From Streblospio benedicti (lineage: Eukaryota > Annelida > Polychaeta > Spionida > Spionidae): 64,000 nt of DNA. Position numbers and translations under genes: made by a program. The stretch is taken from positions 28,479,349-28,543,348 of the forward strand of contig CM032669.1 in NCBI GenBank assembly GCA_019095985.1, read 5' to 3'. The number at the start of each line of letters is the position of its first letter. Position 1 is the first letter of the stretch. The notes below the pieces were generated by a model that saw nothing but the letters and a program-made list of their open reading frames with translations, ran no database searches and was not told where the DNA came from. Positions 1 through 16,200 of this stretch are shown piece after piece.

Positions 1-960
1 CAGAAACAGAACTACGCCTGTGACTGTAAATAGGGTGAACTCAGAAGAAAGACCACTCCATGTGGGCTTGCTCCAAGGTCAGTGGGCCCAGTTGAGTATG
101 TCACCTATTGCTCTCCAGTCTTTGACATAGCAGAGACATGGCGTCAATATCCATATGTATGCTGATGACACACAATTTTACATTCACTTCTTGACACACA
201 TTCTTATCAGCATGTTGTAAAGCAGATGGAAGCCTGTTTGCGTGACATCAAAGAGCGGATGAATGAGAATCATCTCATGCTTAAGGATAACAAGACAAAA
301 TGTCTCATAGTAGGAAAAGCAGCATTGGTCAAACAGATCCATGAGCCTCACTCCATAGCCATTGTGGCGTCAAAATCACCTAAAAATATTGATGCTACAT
401 TTGACACTGAACTGACTCTTGATGAGCATATCAGCCACATCTGTCAAGCCTGCTACGCTCAACTGCGAGCCATATCACGACTCAGGCCAAATCTCACTGA
501 AGATGCTTCTGCAGCTCTCATGGACTCATTTGTGACCTCCAGATTGGATGAATAGTTAGTTGTATGGCACAAGTTTCAGCTTGTTTTGAACACCTGAGCC
601 AGGATTGTGACCTGAAGCCACGAGGAGATAAAAACCGATTTAAAAAAGAAAAGAAAAAAGCAGTGGCTACCAATCAGATACAGGATAGAGTACAAGCTAT
701 GCTTGATGGCATTCAAATGTCTAAATGGCATTGCTCTAAGATACCTCTCAGACTTGAGCCTTACACACCAGCACGCAGATTGTGTTAATCATCAATGAAC
801 TTACTCAATAGAAAGAGTGGATATTATGGAGATTCGTATGGAGCGAGATTTGCTGTTGTTGCACCTCAGCTTTGGAACAAGCTTCCCGATAACTTCAGAT
901 CTTAAGGTGATATCGACGATTTTAGAAAACAGTTGAAAACTCATTTGTTTACTGTGGGGT
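1..960 (+). mobile_element. Degenerate LINE fragment (C-terminal reverse transcriptase and tail)
   Basis: This is the 3' part of a non-LTR retrotransposon of the CR1/L2/Rex type. Reading across several frames it shows a damaged QGSVLGP-like block near position 90, the catalytic box YADDTQ at 158-175, the post-catalytic thumb (MEACLRDIKERMNENH, then KTKCLIVG) from 226, a conserved LRAISRLRPNLT block near 460-500, and the terminal VVAPQLWNKLPDNFRS-type motif near 855-900. The parts lie in different reading frames with stops between them, so the copy is dead. The 5' end is outside the window. The 3' end is placed at about 960, where recognisable homology stops. Family assignment is from motif recognition only. 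Confidence 0.8.
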
Positions 961-2650
<1,690 letters not shown>

Positions 2651-2656
2651 CAGACA

Positions 2657-3817
2657 CAGAGTTGCCAACCTCAAATTTTGAAATTTCTGAATCTCGAGGC
2701 CAAAATTTCTGAATTTGGGTCAAAATTTCTATATCTTACATTAAATGCGTAGTTTTAACTTATATTTAAATAAGACTATTTTATAACACTGCTTTGTGTT
2801 TAGAAGGGTCAATGGACAGTAAAAATTCACATGAAAGTGTAATTAACTTGGTTTCAACATATTTGATTAGAAATAAATACGAAGGTTTGGACGATAGTCG
2901 TCCCTACTTTTTCGAAAAAACGTTCAAAGTAAGGAAAAATCAATGACAAATGTACATGATGTTTTTTAATTTGAACCATTTTATTTTTAACTATGTTACA
3001 TATAGTGCGACCGTTTTGAAAGTTATGAAATGAATCTTGTTGGACATTTGAAAAATTAAAGATCTATTTAAAGTGTTTCAAGTCCCAAATTTTGCTGTAA
3101 TTTATACACTGGATTGCAGAAGAATGCATCACATTAAAAAAAAATGGGGGATACCCCAAACCCCCTGGCACAAGAGGGGTTACTCCTGCCCCCCCACCAT
3201 ATCCATAATTATGTACTTTTGATTTCTCATGCACAATGACAACGTCGTATCTACCACTATGTTTGATACTAAAATCACCCAATATCGGGGGTGATGCATA
3301 CTCTTTTTCTATGCAGTGATATCATTGTTATTTCTTTAATACTCGTCCCTTTAATTTTGCAACATTACGTTACTGGAGAGCACAAAAATTAATTAATTTT
3401 CAATAATTTTCTCAATATTTTAACTTTCATATACTGTTAACAAGTCGTGTTGGTGCATTTCACGATACCAAACAGTAGTCTCAATCATCGAGGCTGTCTA
3501 CCGCATAAATCACAGCACACGCAGCCTGGGCTTCGTGATTGAGACTAAATCTATCTACGACACGTCATTTAAATCGAGTGCATTTTTGTGCGTCGGTAAA
3601 AGCATATACATGATGCGTAGTTCAATCAAGTACATTCGATAATGGCGGTGCCCATATGCGAACAAAAATATCAGTATTTTATGGAAAAAAGTACAAGTTT
3701 TTATAATATTTGGTCATTTCCCCTGAATTTCGGAATTTCTCAATTCCGATCGGAATGATCGGAATCGACTTCATATTTCGGAATGATTCCAAAATTTCGG
3801 AATACTTGGCAACTCTG
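2657..3817. mobile_element. Non-autonomous TIR DNA transposon, 1.16 kb, with flanking duplication
   Basis: The left end starts CAGAGTTGCCAA (2657-2668) and the right end finishes TTGGCAACTCTG (3806-3817), a perfect 12-bp terminal inverted repeat. Similarity continues inward as AAATTT-rich sequence. The six bases CAGACA lie immediately outside both ends (2651-2656 and 3818-3823), as a target-site duplication would. The CAGAG start resembles hAT elements, but hAT duplications are normally 8 bp, so the superfamily is uncertain. Inside there is a second inverted repeat (3477-3546: AGTCTCAATCA against TGATTGAGACT) and a C-run-rich block near 3140-3200. No transposase is visible. Confidence 0.75.
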
Positions 3818-4148
3818 CAGACACCCAATAAAATGAGAATCAGCCAAATTTCCGGTGTGGTCATTAACTTTTGGAAATATTCTTTTTATCACGGGAACTT
3901 TCGTAAAATGCGTAAGACGAGGGTAAAAATCAGAAACGTAACTTTAGGCAAGTTAAGAAGAATGCTGTAACTTCCGAAAGCAACCGAACCTTTTTTCATT
4001 CGTAACAGTCGCAACGATGAGAAGAAATGGGAGAAAAACGTAAGAAACCGTAGCGTAATTCTTTATATTTCGCTTCTGGGTCCTTCTGACAGGATCAGTA
4101 CTCTATATGAAATCTTTCATTTATGATGAATACGGAGTCTCTAAATCA

Positions 4149-4244
<96 letters not shown>

Positions 4245-4295
4245 TTAACATAAGAAATTAATAGATCAAAATAAACACAAGAAGTAAGTCTTCTT

Positions 4296-4507
4296 CAGTA
4301 GAAATTGTGATACACGGTAAAATTATAATAAAGCTTATCTTTATATCTAATTTTATCTGAAATTTTCTGTAATCTCAAGGTTAGTTTTAAGTCCATTCAA
4401 AGATAGTACATTGTATGGACACATATCAATTGTAATATCAACTATTAACTATCTTGAGCATTTTACTGAGCACTGTATCTAAGACTAAAGAAAATGAGTT
4501 TCTACTG
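4296..4507. mobile_element. MITE, family A (CAGTAGAAACTCGTTATCT ends)
   Basis: The left end is CAGTAGAAA and the right end is TTTCTACTG; the interior carries the family phrases TTTTCTGTAATCTCAAGGTTAGTTT and ACTATCTTGAGCATTTTACTG seen in other copies in this window. The copy stops 20 bp from the splice donor of the last visible kinase exon, so it sits at the very start of that intron (minus strand). Confidence 0.65.
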
Positions 4508-4527
4508 TTACTAAGGACAAGTTGTAC

Positions 4528-6100
<1,573 letters not shown>

Positions 6101-6833
6101 GGCTGATTATATTTGTTCTGACTCATTTAACTGTCAAAAGAACCTGTCAATTCAACCTGCTGTGACAGTCTAGAATAGGCAGTTTTGCTCATCAATATAA
6201 GCATTACTGACTATTGTTAGAACGTTGGCATGTGTTTTGTGTAAAAAGGATCCATTAAGACTATAATGCTTATCATATTGAATGCATTTTCAACGCAACA
6301 AGTGGAAATATCACCGGGAAATAATGGCCAAATCACTTTCTTCATATGAATCCAAAATGGCCACTTCCTGATCTCGTCAATATAACGTCACGTGACATAT
6401 TGTTTTCTTAATACATTAATTTTGACCTAAAATTGAAGTATGTCTGACAGAAACATGATGTGATATAAACACACTCAACTGGGTAATGATGTTATATGAT
6501 CCAAAAATCCTGCCATGGCTCAAACCATTCCGAATTTCGAAGATCTCTAATTTTATAAAACGAGATGAGCGAGATCCAATATGGCGATCTAAAGTTTGAA
6601 AGTTGTAAATTTTACCAACGTTTTGGTCGATTTCTCTCTTATTAAAAGGAAGTGTGCATTCACATTTATTAATGCTGTATTGGATTATACAGAGCATTTA
6701 GAAAATCAACATCATCCTAGGTAAATGTTTATAGTTATTGTATAAAGCACATATATGATCCATCTTTGAAGCCGGTGCTTCTACATTATACTGGCCTGGA
6801 CCGTGGTGGGTGTATATGGCCACTGTGCGTCAT
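6101..6833. promoter_or_regulatory. Upstream region of the kinase gene, in a head-to-head intergenic interval
   Basis: This lies between the AAK1 ATG and the LINE copy to the right. It must hold the 5' UTR and promoter of the kinase unless a noncoding first exon lies further right. I see no clear TATA box, CpG-rich patch or other discrete element. Confidence 0.35.
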
Positions 6834-7986
6834 TTACGGTGCCTGTTCCCTCAAGTTCCAGTGTGTGAAAATATATATTATATACAAAGATATATAGTGC
6901 GTGCAGGATAGGAAATTTCCTCCCTCTAGTATATCTAAAGTGGCTGCCCGTGTGCTGCTGTAGGCCTTGCCACTATTCCAGTGTTGATGCACTGCGTCTA
7001 AGTCTAAATAAGTAGTTCCTAAATGCCCATAAGGGCCAACACGGGAACAGAGTGATTGTTTATGGCTTGAAGGCGGCGAGCTGACTCTTGAAGGTGGTAG
7101 CAGAGCCAGCTGAAATTGTGTTGTCAGAGAGGGCATTCCACTCTGGAATAGTTCGCAGCACAAATGAGTTTGAGAACACCAGAGCCTTGGACCGGGGTCT
7201 GCGGATCTGATAGCTGTTTGTACGAGATGGCCTAGAGTTCAGGGTGAGGTCCACTTCACTGTGCTTCACCTGCACTTTACCAAAATAGATGTTGTACAGC
7301 AGGGCTAGGCGCAAGACTCTCCTTTCCTCCAGCTCAGACCAGCCGAGATCCTGTAGGATTGCCGTAACACTAGTATGCGGCGAGTACGACGACTTTACCC
7401 ATCTCGCTGCTTTTCTCTGGATTTTTTCAAGCTTTGCTCTGTCCTTCAATTTATGAGGGTCCCATATGGGTGCTGCGTATTCGAGGCCCGAGCGGACAAG
7501 TGAAGTATAGGCTAGGCGTCTGGATGCTAATGGAGCACCCCTGAGATTACGTCGTAGAAATCCCAGCTTTTGATTGCCTTTCTTGGCCACATAGTCCACG
7601 TGATGGGACCAGGACAGGTCGTTGGAGATCCACACGCCTAAGTACTTGGCGGTGCTCACCTCTTCGAGGATCACATTATGTAGTTCGTAGAAGTAGTTCA
7701 TTGTTCCACACAGACCAGAGCGAGTCCGAAGGATGTTGCACTTTGTCGGGTTGAATTTCATGCCCCAGGTGATACTCCAAGCTTGGAGGGAGGCAAGGTC
7801 TTGCTGAAGCAGTACTTGGTCTCTTATGGTGTGAATTGGCCGATACAGAAGACAGTCATCGACAAAGAGACAAATCGTCGACCAGGTGTATATGATGATG
7901 ATTCTACTCTCTGCCAGATTCTTGTTGAGTCTACACGTAAAAGTGGTGACGACTGTTAATGCGTTCACCATGCTGTCTGGAATCAT
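6834..7986 (-). mobile_element. 5'-truncated CR1/Jockey-like LINE (reverse transcriptase C-terminal part)
   Basis: One long minus-strand frame (7986-7060) encodes the catalytic LFVDDCLLYR (an F-x-D-D box), then [62 protein letters not shown] and the closing PEWNALSDNT and FKSQLAAFKP before a stop at about 7060. The order and spacing are those of the RT thumb and C terminus of this LINE group. The 3' UTR runs on to about 6834. Sequence before the FVDD box does not match the family and no endonuclease is present, so the copy is 5'-truncated or rearranged. The tail frame is still open, so the insertion is fairly recent. It lies between the kinase and ASH2L genes. Confidence 0.88.
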
Positions 7987-8828
7987 ATGATGTTGATGGT
8001 GGGTGGGGAAACGTATATTATTGATATACTAAAACCCGGGACCAAACGTGACCAAACCGGGACGTGACCTATAAGACATCAATATTTGGTGTGTTAATGG
8101 AAGTGTCACAGCATTTGGTTGGGATGGTCTGTTCTCTTTTTTCAATAACATTTTAAGGAGTAAATGGACCGTAATTATATTGCGTTGTATTCTCACTATA
8201 CTGCTGTGTATTATATTGTAATTATATTCTTTGTTTGACAAAAATTTTTGTCTGAAATTTTTTTCATGCGGTAGGGAAAAATGAAATAAAAAAGTCATGA
8301 TCTCGCAGACGGTCAGTTGGCATACAAAATAAAATAAAAAACGTGGCAGTCTTTTGTTGATACGGTAGGAAGACAAAAAAAAAGATTAAACCACTTTCAT
8401 CTGTGACGAGTACTATCAGAAATGCATATCGTTTCGTAAGAAACACTAATTATTCGACGTCCACATTTGATCAGTAGTTTCCCAATCGCCTATGTTGTAA
8501 CCCGGAATGAAAGATATAATTATCATTTCCTATTTGTATATACTGATGAAATGCAATGATAAAAGCTTTTGTGAGATTTCAAATCATATTTGATAACATG
8601 ATGTGACACAGTTTCTTTTACATCATTTATATCATGCTGTGCACAGATTGTTCTACCATGCGATTGGGCGTGACACTGTTGAGATCGTCCGTGTATGATT
8701 TCATTTTCTAAAATTTAGAGCCGTTAAATTTCCTGTTTTAGACCTGATAACTTGGTACTTTGACTGTATATTATACACTAACAGTTATAAATAGTTTAGT
8801 TGAATAAATTACGTTATTGTCTTTTCAG
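7987..8828. promoter_or_regulatory. Upstream region of ASH2L
   Basis: This AT-rich interval precedes the first visible ASH2L coding exon. The ATG exon begins right after a good acceptor (CTTTTCAG, ending 8828), so an upstream noncoding exon and the promoter should lie in this stretch or left of the LINE. No discrete promoter element is recognisable. Confidence 0.35.
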
Positions 8829-8829
8829 A

Positions 8830-10271
8830 ATGGATTTAGGTGGCAGCAGTAGTTATTTGGGTGACACAGGGATTAGTCCACTGGCATCCTTGACGAGCAA
8901 CCCTGAAGATACAAAATGCTATTGGTAATTAGAATATTACGTGTTTATTAAGAAAGAAAGGTTTACTTTTATCACATATGTTGAAAAACAAATATTTTAA
9001 TCAATTGTTATTAAGATACTAAAATATTAATTTAGCTCAGACTAGTTTGAATAAATGGAAGATATTTCTCAAAGCATTTTATTGCATAAGCTTAATTTTA
9101 AAATGCAAATGTTTATGTTTAGCGGGAAACCAAGAGACATGCGAGTTGAATTGCAGTGTGGCATGTGCTCACGTTTCTACCATCAGAAATGTATTGAAAG
9201 CTTTACAGGGTAAGGACAGAGTTTATGCTATACCGTTCTACAACATAGTTCATTTTTCAACGGCCTTTTTAAATCGTAACATTAATCGATTAACAATTTT
9301 CTACTATGAATCAACTGGTGGACATTTTATTCTCATGTGTTTTTCTCTTTTTTTAGTGAATTAGTCCCATTTATGACGAATTATCAATTTTTCTGCAAGA
9401 GATGTAATGCAAGTGGATCTGATACTTTCACCAAGAAACCAGCCAGTAAGCATTGTTCTGTCATATGGATACATTGTATGTCTGATTTTAAATAAGAAAC
9501 TTTGAAGATACTTGAATGGAAAAACATCTACTTTTCCAGTCTTTTGCATGTTCCGTGTTAATATTTTGGTTTTGGTGTACTGTTTAAAGGTTATGCTTGG
9601 TGGCTGAACAAGCATATTTGCGCAGAAGCAATATGATGTGGTTTGTGCATTCTGAAAGTTCCTTTCATTGAACCGCGTATTAGAATATATTAAGCAATTT
9701 AAATGCCACAGCATAAAAGTTTGGCTATAAACCCATCGAAACACATGTAGCCCAGAAATTTTAACAGCATGATTTTCGTCAGACGTAACTCCACGGTGCA
9801 CTTAAGAAGTCGTCTACCTCTGCAATGTTAAATGTTATGTCTATCGTTAGAAATGTGTGTATGTTTGGCAGTATGTTTGAAGTCTTTCAATTATGTAACT
9901 CTCAGTGCTCTCTTGTTTTCATAAACAAGACATCATGGTATTTTTAAAGATGTAATAGATATTAAATGTGAATGATAAATCTTAATTTCCATACAGTTAG
10001 AATGAAAAGGGCATATCTATTGATACTGGATTTACAGAGCAATTATTTTTTGACTGAGCATTATCTATAATGCATATGTATTGTATGATAATTGATGTTA
10101 ATATAGTTCTATATCCATGTATAATTACTTCACATTTATTAAGACGTAGTAAGTATTTTTAATAATATTTTTTCTATATTGATCAATTTAGGCTTTGGAC
10201 AGATGTGTCATGCTGCTCTAGCTAATTTAACTCTACAACAACCAGATGAACAGTACTTTTCTAAAGATAAT
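8830..10271 (+). CDS. ASH2L: ASH2L exons 1-4: PHD finger and start of the winged helix
   Basis: The joined exons carry eight zinc ligands in canonical C4HC3 order: Cys30, Cys32, Cys44, Cys47, His52, Cys55, Cys74 and Cys77 (KCYCGK, LQCGMC, FYHQKC, FFCKRC). The motif is split over three exons and only spliced phases 2, 2 and 1 keep it in frame, which supports the exon borders. Human ASH2L has an atypical finger here, whereas this protein keeps the full ligand set. Exon 4 continues into the helix [15 protein letters not shown], matching the MCLSALANLTW segment of the human winged helix. Confidence 0.9.
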
Positions 10272-13200
10272 GTAAGTATCGTATAAATATCTGTTAGCAT
10301 CTTCAGATTTTTTCCTTAAGTTTTTTGTTTTTGTTTGTGTGGGCTTGAACTTGGCACTGACAAACTGTCGATTTGCCCTTTGTTTCATTCTTGCCAGTTT
10401 AGAATTTGGGTTGTGGCAAAACGTTGCCAGTTGACATTTGTAACAAAACATGCACAGATTGAAAAAATTGGCGTACAAATCAAGCAATTTGCAAGCAATT
10501 TAATAGAACTTTTAGGCCTGTCAGCCTGTGGCCAGTGCTCTGTGATATTCATTTCTTGGGGATCGTTCACAAATGACGTCACCTCATTTTTGGCCTTTTT
10601 TACCCCCTCCGTCCGGTGGTAACCCTCTAGTTAACACCATCTGTAGCAGTTCATATTTTATCTTTAAAAGCAATCTTTTTAAAATGTGGATAAAAAAAGC
10701 TTAATATTTGTGATAAAACATATATTGTCTTTTAATATTTTTCCTTTTGTATTACTGGTTGTATTGGTGCTTTTTATTTTTTATTTTATATACTTTTATT
10801 TTCATATGGGTTCACTTTTGCATGTTCAAAGTGGCTACCTGAAATAAAGATTAATATATATAGATAAGCACTTCCTTAAGTCCCAAACCCCTCATATTAT
10901 GCGTTGTTCATGTGCACAAAATTTAAAAAGAAAGAAATAAGAATAAATGTTTATTATATGTATAATTTCTTAAACCTATAAAATATCTCACTGTACATAC
11001 ATGATTTTATATATTTGATAGTGTTGTTTTACTTTTTTAACAATATGCATGTTGACCAAAGACATTGAAGTCCTATGATTACAATAACATAGTCTACATC
11101 AAATCTTCAATTTTTTTTTTTTTAATCTAAAATGATATCACATTTTTATGTATGACAACTGTGTATGTTATTGTTTTCTGGTAAGGTATGTTGTTTTACA
11201 TGCTGTAGTAGGATCATCACGTTCAATATTTCTTTTAAGTAAAAAGTATTTGGAAAATAAAATTAAAAACACAACCACCTGCTATAGTACAGTATCATTG
11301 TTTACAACGAAGCGTCAAGCCTTCCCAGTTGGAGCTCTTCAGTATTACTATGGCAAAAAAGGAAGGAAAAGTAAATGTTCTTGTAAAAATGCATAAGCAT
11401 GTATATAGTAAGGATCTGTAATGTGATAGAGACTATTGGCGTTTTGTATCTTATCTATGATTGAGTACTGTAGATGCAGCGACCACATTTATCAACGTAC
11501 GTGTGACGTAGTTATCTGTACGTCATTCATTCAAAACCTTACGCAAAAACGGGGTCATCCCGGTGCATTTGGCTGAATTTCGTGCTGAATTCTGAGTTGA
11601 GTTCATAGCCTACAGACCTCGAGTGTATAGTCTTAACCAACCCAATCAGGGCTTTGGTATTATTATATTATTATTATTGTATTAAAAGCGGTTTTATAGT
11701 CAGCGGTCTGGTTGTATAAAGTTACAGAGTTGTGGGGTTTTTTTATGCCAACAGTGATTTCAACTAATAGATGTATTACAACTCACTTAACATGTCAGAA
11801 AGTTAAAGTTCAAATAATGTTGAATAATTAAAACTTTTTTTCAAAAGGTGACCTCATCCAAGTGCTAGACGCCCCCTCTCCCCCTCTCATCTTTCGTCAT
11901 CTTTCGCTACCTGCCCTGCCGGGTGACGTCATTTGTGAACGATCCCTTGCCCTATTCGGTCAATTTTTTTTCAATGTTTAATAGTTGGTGAAAATGGATT
12001 TTTATGCTATCATTAAATTGCTATGTGGATATGTTCTGCAATTGTGTTTTTATTCTATTATATGAGTTCACCATTACATTTTTTTAACAGGAAATTATAC
12101 CATTCATCGATAAATATTGGGATCACATGAACACACTCCCAAGGCATAAATCCAAGCAATCATGGCATTCTGCTATTCAGAAAACATTGGTATGTATTGA
12201 AATATTGATTTTTTTTGGTGGTTGTAAATCTAATCTTTACAATAATGATTTCAAATGAGGAAATTACTTTATGAATAGAAAATGAATTTCAGTTTCATAA
12301 GAAATAAAATGAATTTCAGTTTCATAAGAAATTTAATGTCCAATTCTAAAATGTAATTAAATCTCCCCGGACGAAGTCCGAAGGGAGATTTCTAGCTTTA
12401 GTGCTGTCCGTCCGCGTCCACATGCTTAAAAGCTTATAACTTGAACACCATGAGAGCTATTGCTTTGAAAATTAAATATGTTTAGTTTGAGAACAATCGT
12501 ATGTCTCAAAAAAAAATTTTGTACTTTGGCCTACTTTTGACAAACTTATGACCTTAGATACAAATATCTTGTTACCGCTCCGCGTCCACATGCTTAAAAG
12601 CTTATAACTTGAACACCATGAGAGCTATTGCTTTGAAAATTAAATATGTTTAGTTTGAGGACAATCGTATGTCTCAAAAAAAAAATTTGTACTTTGGCCT
12701 ACTTTTGACAAACTTATGACCTTGGGTACAAATATCTTGTTACCGCATTTTAGGGAGAAGTATTTGGCCGATTGTCGCCAAACTTCAGATTTAGCTTCAA
12801 TGTACTACTCTCCAGACCTGATTAGATTTTGCTGTACTTTGGCCTACTTTTGACGAACTTATGACCTTAGGTACAAATATCTTGTTACCGCACTTTAGGG
12901 AGAAGTATTTGGCCGATTGTCGCCAAACTTCATATGTAGCTTCGATGTACTACTCTCCAGACCTGATTAGATTTTGGTGTACTTTGGCCTACTTTTGATG
13001 AAGTTACGATGTGTTTTTAAAAACAAATTATTACGTAATTGTGTTTATCTGTCTCCTGGGAACAGTTTATGACTTATCATCACCAAACTTGACATTTGGT
13101 ATGTCTATATTTCATCTCCTCACGTGATTTGATATTGGTGTACTTTGGCCTACTTTTGAACTTACGAGCGTTACGTAATAAACCTTGTTAACACTCTACT

Positions 13201-16200
13201 GGGAGAAGTATTTGACCTATGGTCACCAAACTTCATATTTAGCTTCGTTGTACCACTCTCTAGAGCTGATTAGATTTTGGTGTACTTTGGCCTACTTTTG
13301 ATGAAGTTACGATGTGTTTTTAAAAACAAATTATTACGTAATTGTGTTTATCTGTCTTGTGGGAACAGTTTATGACTTATCATCACCAAACTTGACATTT
13401 GGTATGTCCATATCACTCTCCTCACGTGATTTGATATTGGTGTACTTTGGCCTACTTTTGAACTTACGAGCATTACATAATAAACCTTGTTACCACTCTA
13501 CAGGGAGAAGTATTTGACCTATGGTCACCAAACTTCATATCTAGCTTCGTTGTACCACTCTCCAGAGCTGATTAGATTTTGGTGTACTTTGGCCTACTTT
13601 TGATGAAATTACGATGTGTTTTTTTTAAAACAAATTATTACGAAGTTGTGTTTATCTGTCTCTTGGGAAGACTTTATTACCTATCATCACTAAAACTTGA
13701 CATTTTGTATGACTATGTCACTCTCCTCACGTGATTTGATATTTGAGTACTTTGGCCTACTTTTCAAAAATGGCCTGATCGGGGAAATGGCCTGATCGGG
13801 GAAGGGGAGATTTACGGCGTTCCCGACAACTACTTGTTTTTAATACCTGGACTCCACAAGTTCTCACAGCATTTTTTGTCACATTTTGCTTTCTTGCTTT
13901 CATCCTCATTCCCATTGTGTATAAGTTCATATGAAGTAGATGCTATTAACTGGACATTTTTCGTTTATTATATTTCGGATTTTTGATGAGGAGCCTATAA
14001 ACTCAAAATTTAAATGAAATTATAAAGATTTTTATGTTTAATTTTGGATTTGACTAGTAGCAGTGAATACACAGATACCATCATATGTGATCATTTTTAC
14101 ACTTCTTATTTCATTAGTTAAAAGATCCTGATATCTTTTGCCCTGGTGAGGAAGTTCCTGGGGACATGATGTTTGGTCTTAGAAACACAGTAAGTTACAC
14201 TTTGTAGATAAGCTAGTGTTATTGATACATGTAGATTGTATGTAGTTTTTTTCTATTATTTAGCTTTATTGCAAGTTGAGAAATTTCATGATATGGACCT
14301 TTCCTGTGTGTGATGCTAATGCATGTACTGTAGAACGTCTTTACTGCGTAGCGTAAATCATAAAACAAAAAATGTACTGTTTGCTGTGTTTCACATATAA
14401 AGGTGTCAAGTCATCCTATATTCCTATATTTTTCCTGTTTTTTGTATTTGTTTTTTTCAGGAAATTACTATATATTTGACCAAAATGTCCTATATTTCCT
14501 ATTTTTGAATGGAAAAAAAATTAATTGAACAAGTTGATGCATGAATTGTGCCTAAACTGTAAGAAAAATTAAACCGCATAAGAGGATAATACTATTAGAT
14601 GCGCTCGCCAGCACTCCGTCAGACGTTAGCAGATCGTCATGTAACTAAAATGTACATGTGACGGACTGCTAACGTCTGACGGAGTGCTGGCGCGCGAATC
14701 TGGCTAAATAAACTACACTCAATTATATCCAGGGTCAGATAGGACTACATAATGTACCCTTGACTTTTACGTTTGCATCATGTACTGTGAACCACAAAAA
14801 TAAGTCATTGACTTTTAGAAACTAGAATTCTAAGAAATTGTACTTCATTCTAGTACTAATCAAAAGTCACATGTCACAAAAAAAAGCTTAGTTTGTTTTT
14901 AAGGTTTAATTTCTTAACAGTTATTGATGAATATGATACATTACATGTTGGTGATCTCGCAGTAACTAAATTCAAGATGTCAAAAAAGGTTTGTATTTCA
15001 CCTTAGCATAAAAATGGGGGCGGGAAGAATGATAAGTATGTTTTCAGAATTCAACCCTACCCCAATCCTATCACACTTAATCAATGAACCCTCCCTTATG
15101 TTCATGGAAATTCTATTGTCCTTCTTACATTTGGTGGTGTTCAAATGTGTTTTAGGACCTCAAAGGTATTGGACCAAACTGTGAAGCTTTGTTCAAATTA
15201 GTCGGAACAACAACAGATACAAAAAGTGAATCAAAATCATCGTCAAAAGTTACAAGTGATAGTAAGTGCAATTATATTACTAGTATGTAATAAATAAATT
15301 TAAATGATTATTATTTTGGTTACTTTCATGAGTTTTATTCCTGCCATTTGAAAATAGTTTTCAATTGGACTTATGATTTTGCTAATCCGTCCACTTCCAT
15401 AATTGGATTACAACTGGAATTAAATGGCTAAAATTCCAAATCTGATTCAGTGTTTGGTGCAAGTGCATATTATTGTTCATTTTGCCTCTTTATTCACTGC
15501 TTCAATTATTATAGTGTTTCACAGAAAAAACTGTCTTAAATAACTCTGCCATTTAAGGTTTCAAATTGCTAAAGACCTTTCTATCTAGACTATTAGTTAT
15601 CTACGTAGGGTACACAATGAGTCAATGGAGTAAGGGAAATATTAACCGTAAGTAAAAGCTTTGCAAATTCACATCTGAATCTGAATCTGAGCAATTACTC
15701 GCAGAGTCCTGAACAGGCACATGGCGAGGAGGAGGAGTGTGACTTGATTAGTCACTGCGCTGGCCAATCATGGTCTTGAACTGATCGACCGTCTGCGCTT
15801 GAACCACGTGTTCGTCTAGAGCATTCCACTCTAATTGTTTTGACAAAAAACGACTGAGTGTATTGTTCGTAATTTGACTTTGGCACTACAAATGTTTTAG
15901 AGTTATTTCTGACGTGGGCCGAAACTGGGTTTTCTGAATGATAGCCTGAGAAGGCTCTTGCCTTGATTCGTCTACAGCCAGTTCTAGTTGGTGTCAGGAA
16001 GTTTTCTGGAGGCATTGCTTTAATGAGACCATTTACGACCTTGAACATATATGTGAGACGCAGGTCTTTGCGTCTTTCTTGAAGGTCTTGAAGGTCTAGG
16101 GTTTTGAGCATATTGGTGACACAGCCTGGAGATCTAGATTTGTAGTCGCCAGTGATAAAACGGGCCACCCTGCGCTGGACTTTCTCGAGTTTCTCACAAT

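Noticed and set aside
12361-13810. CRISPR-like regular repeats
   Set aside because: Units are 142-168 bp with no spacers, in an animal intron; this is a tandem array.
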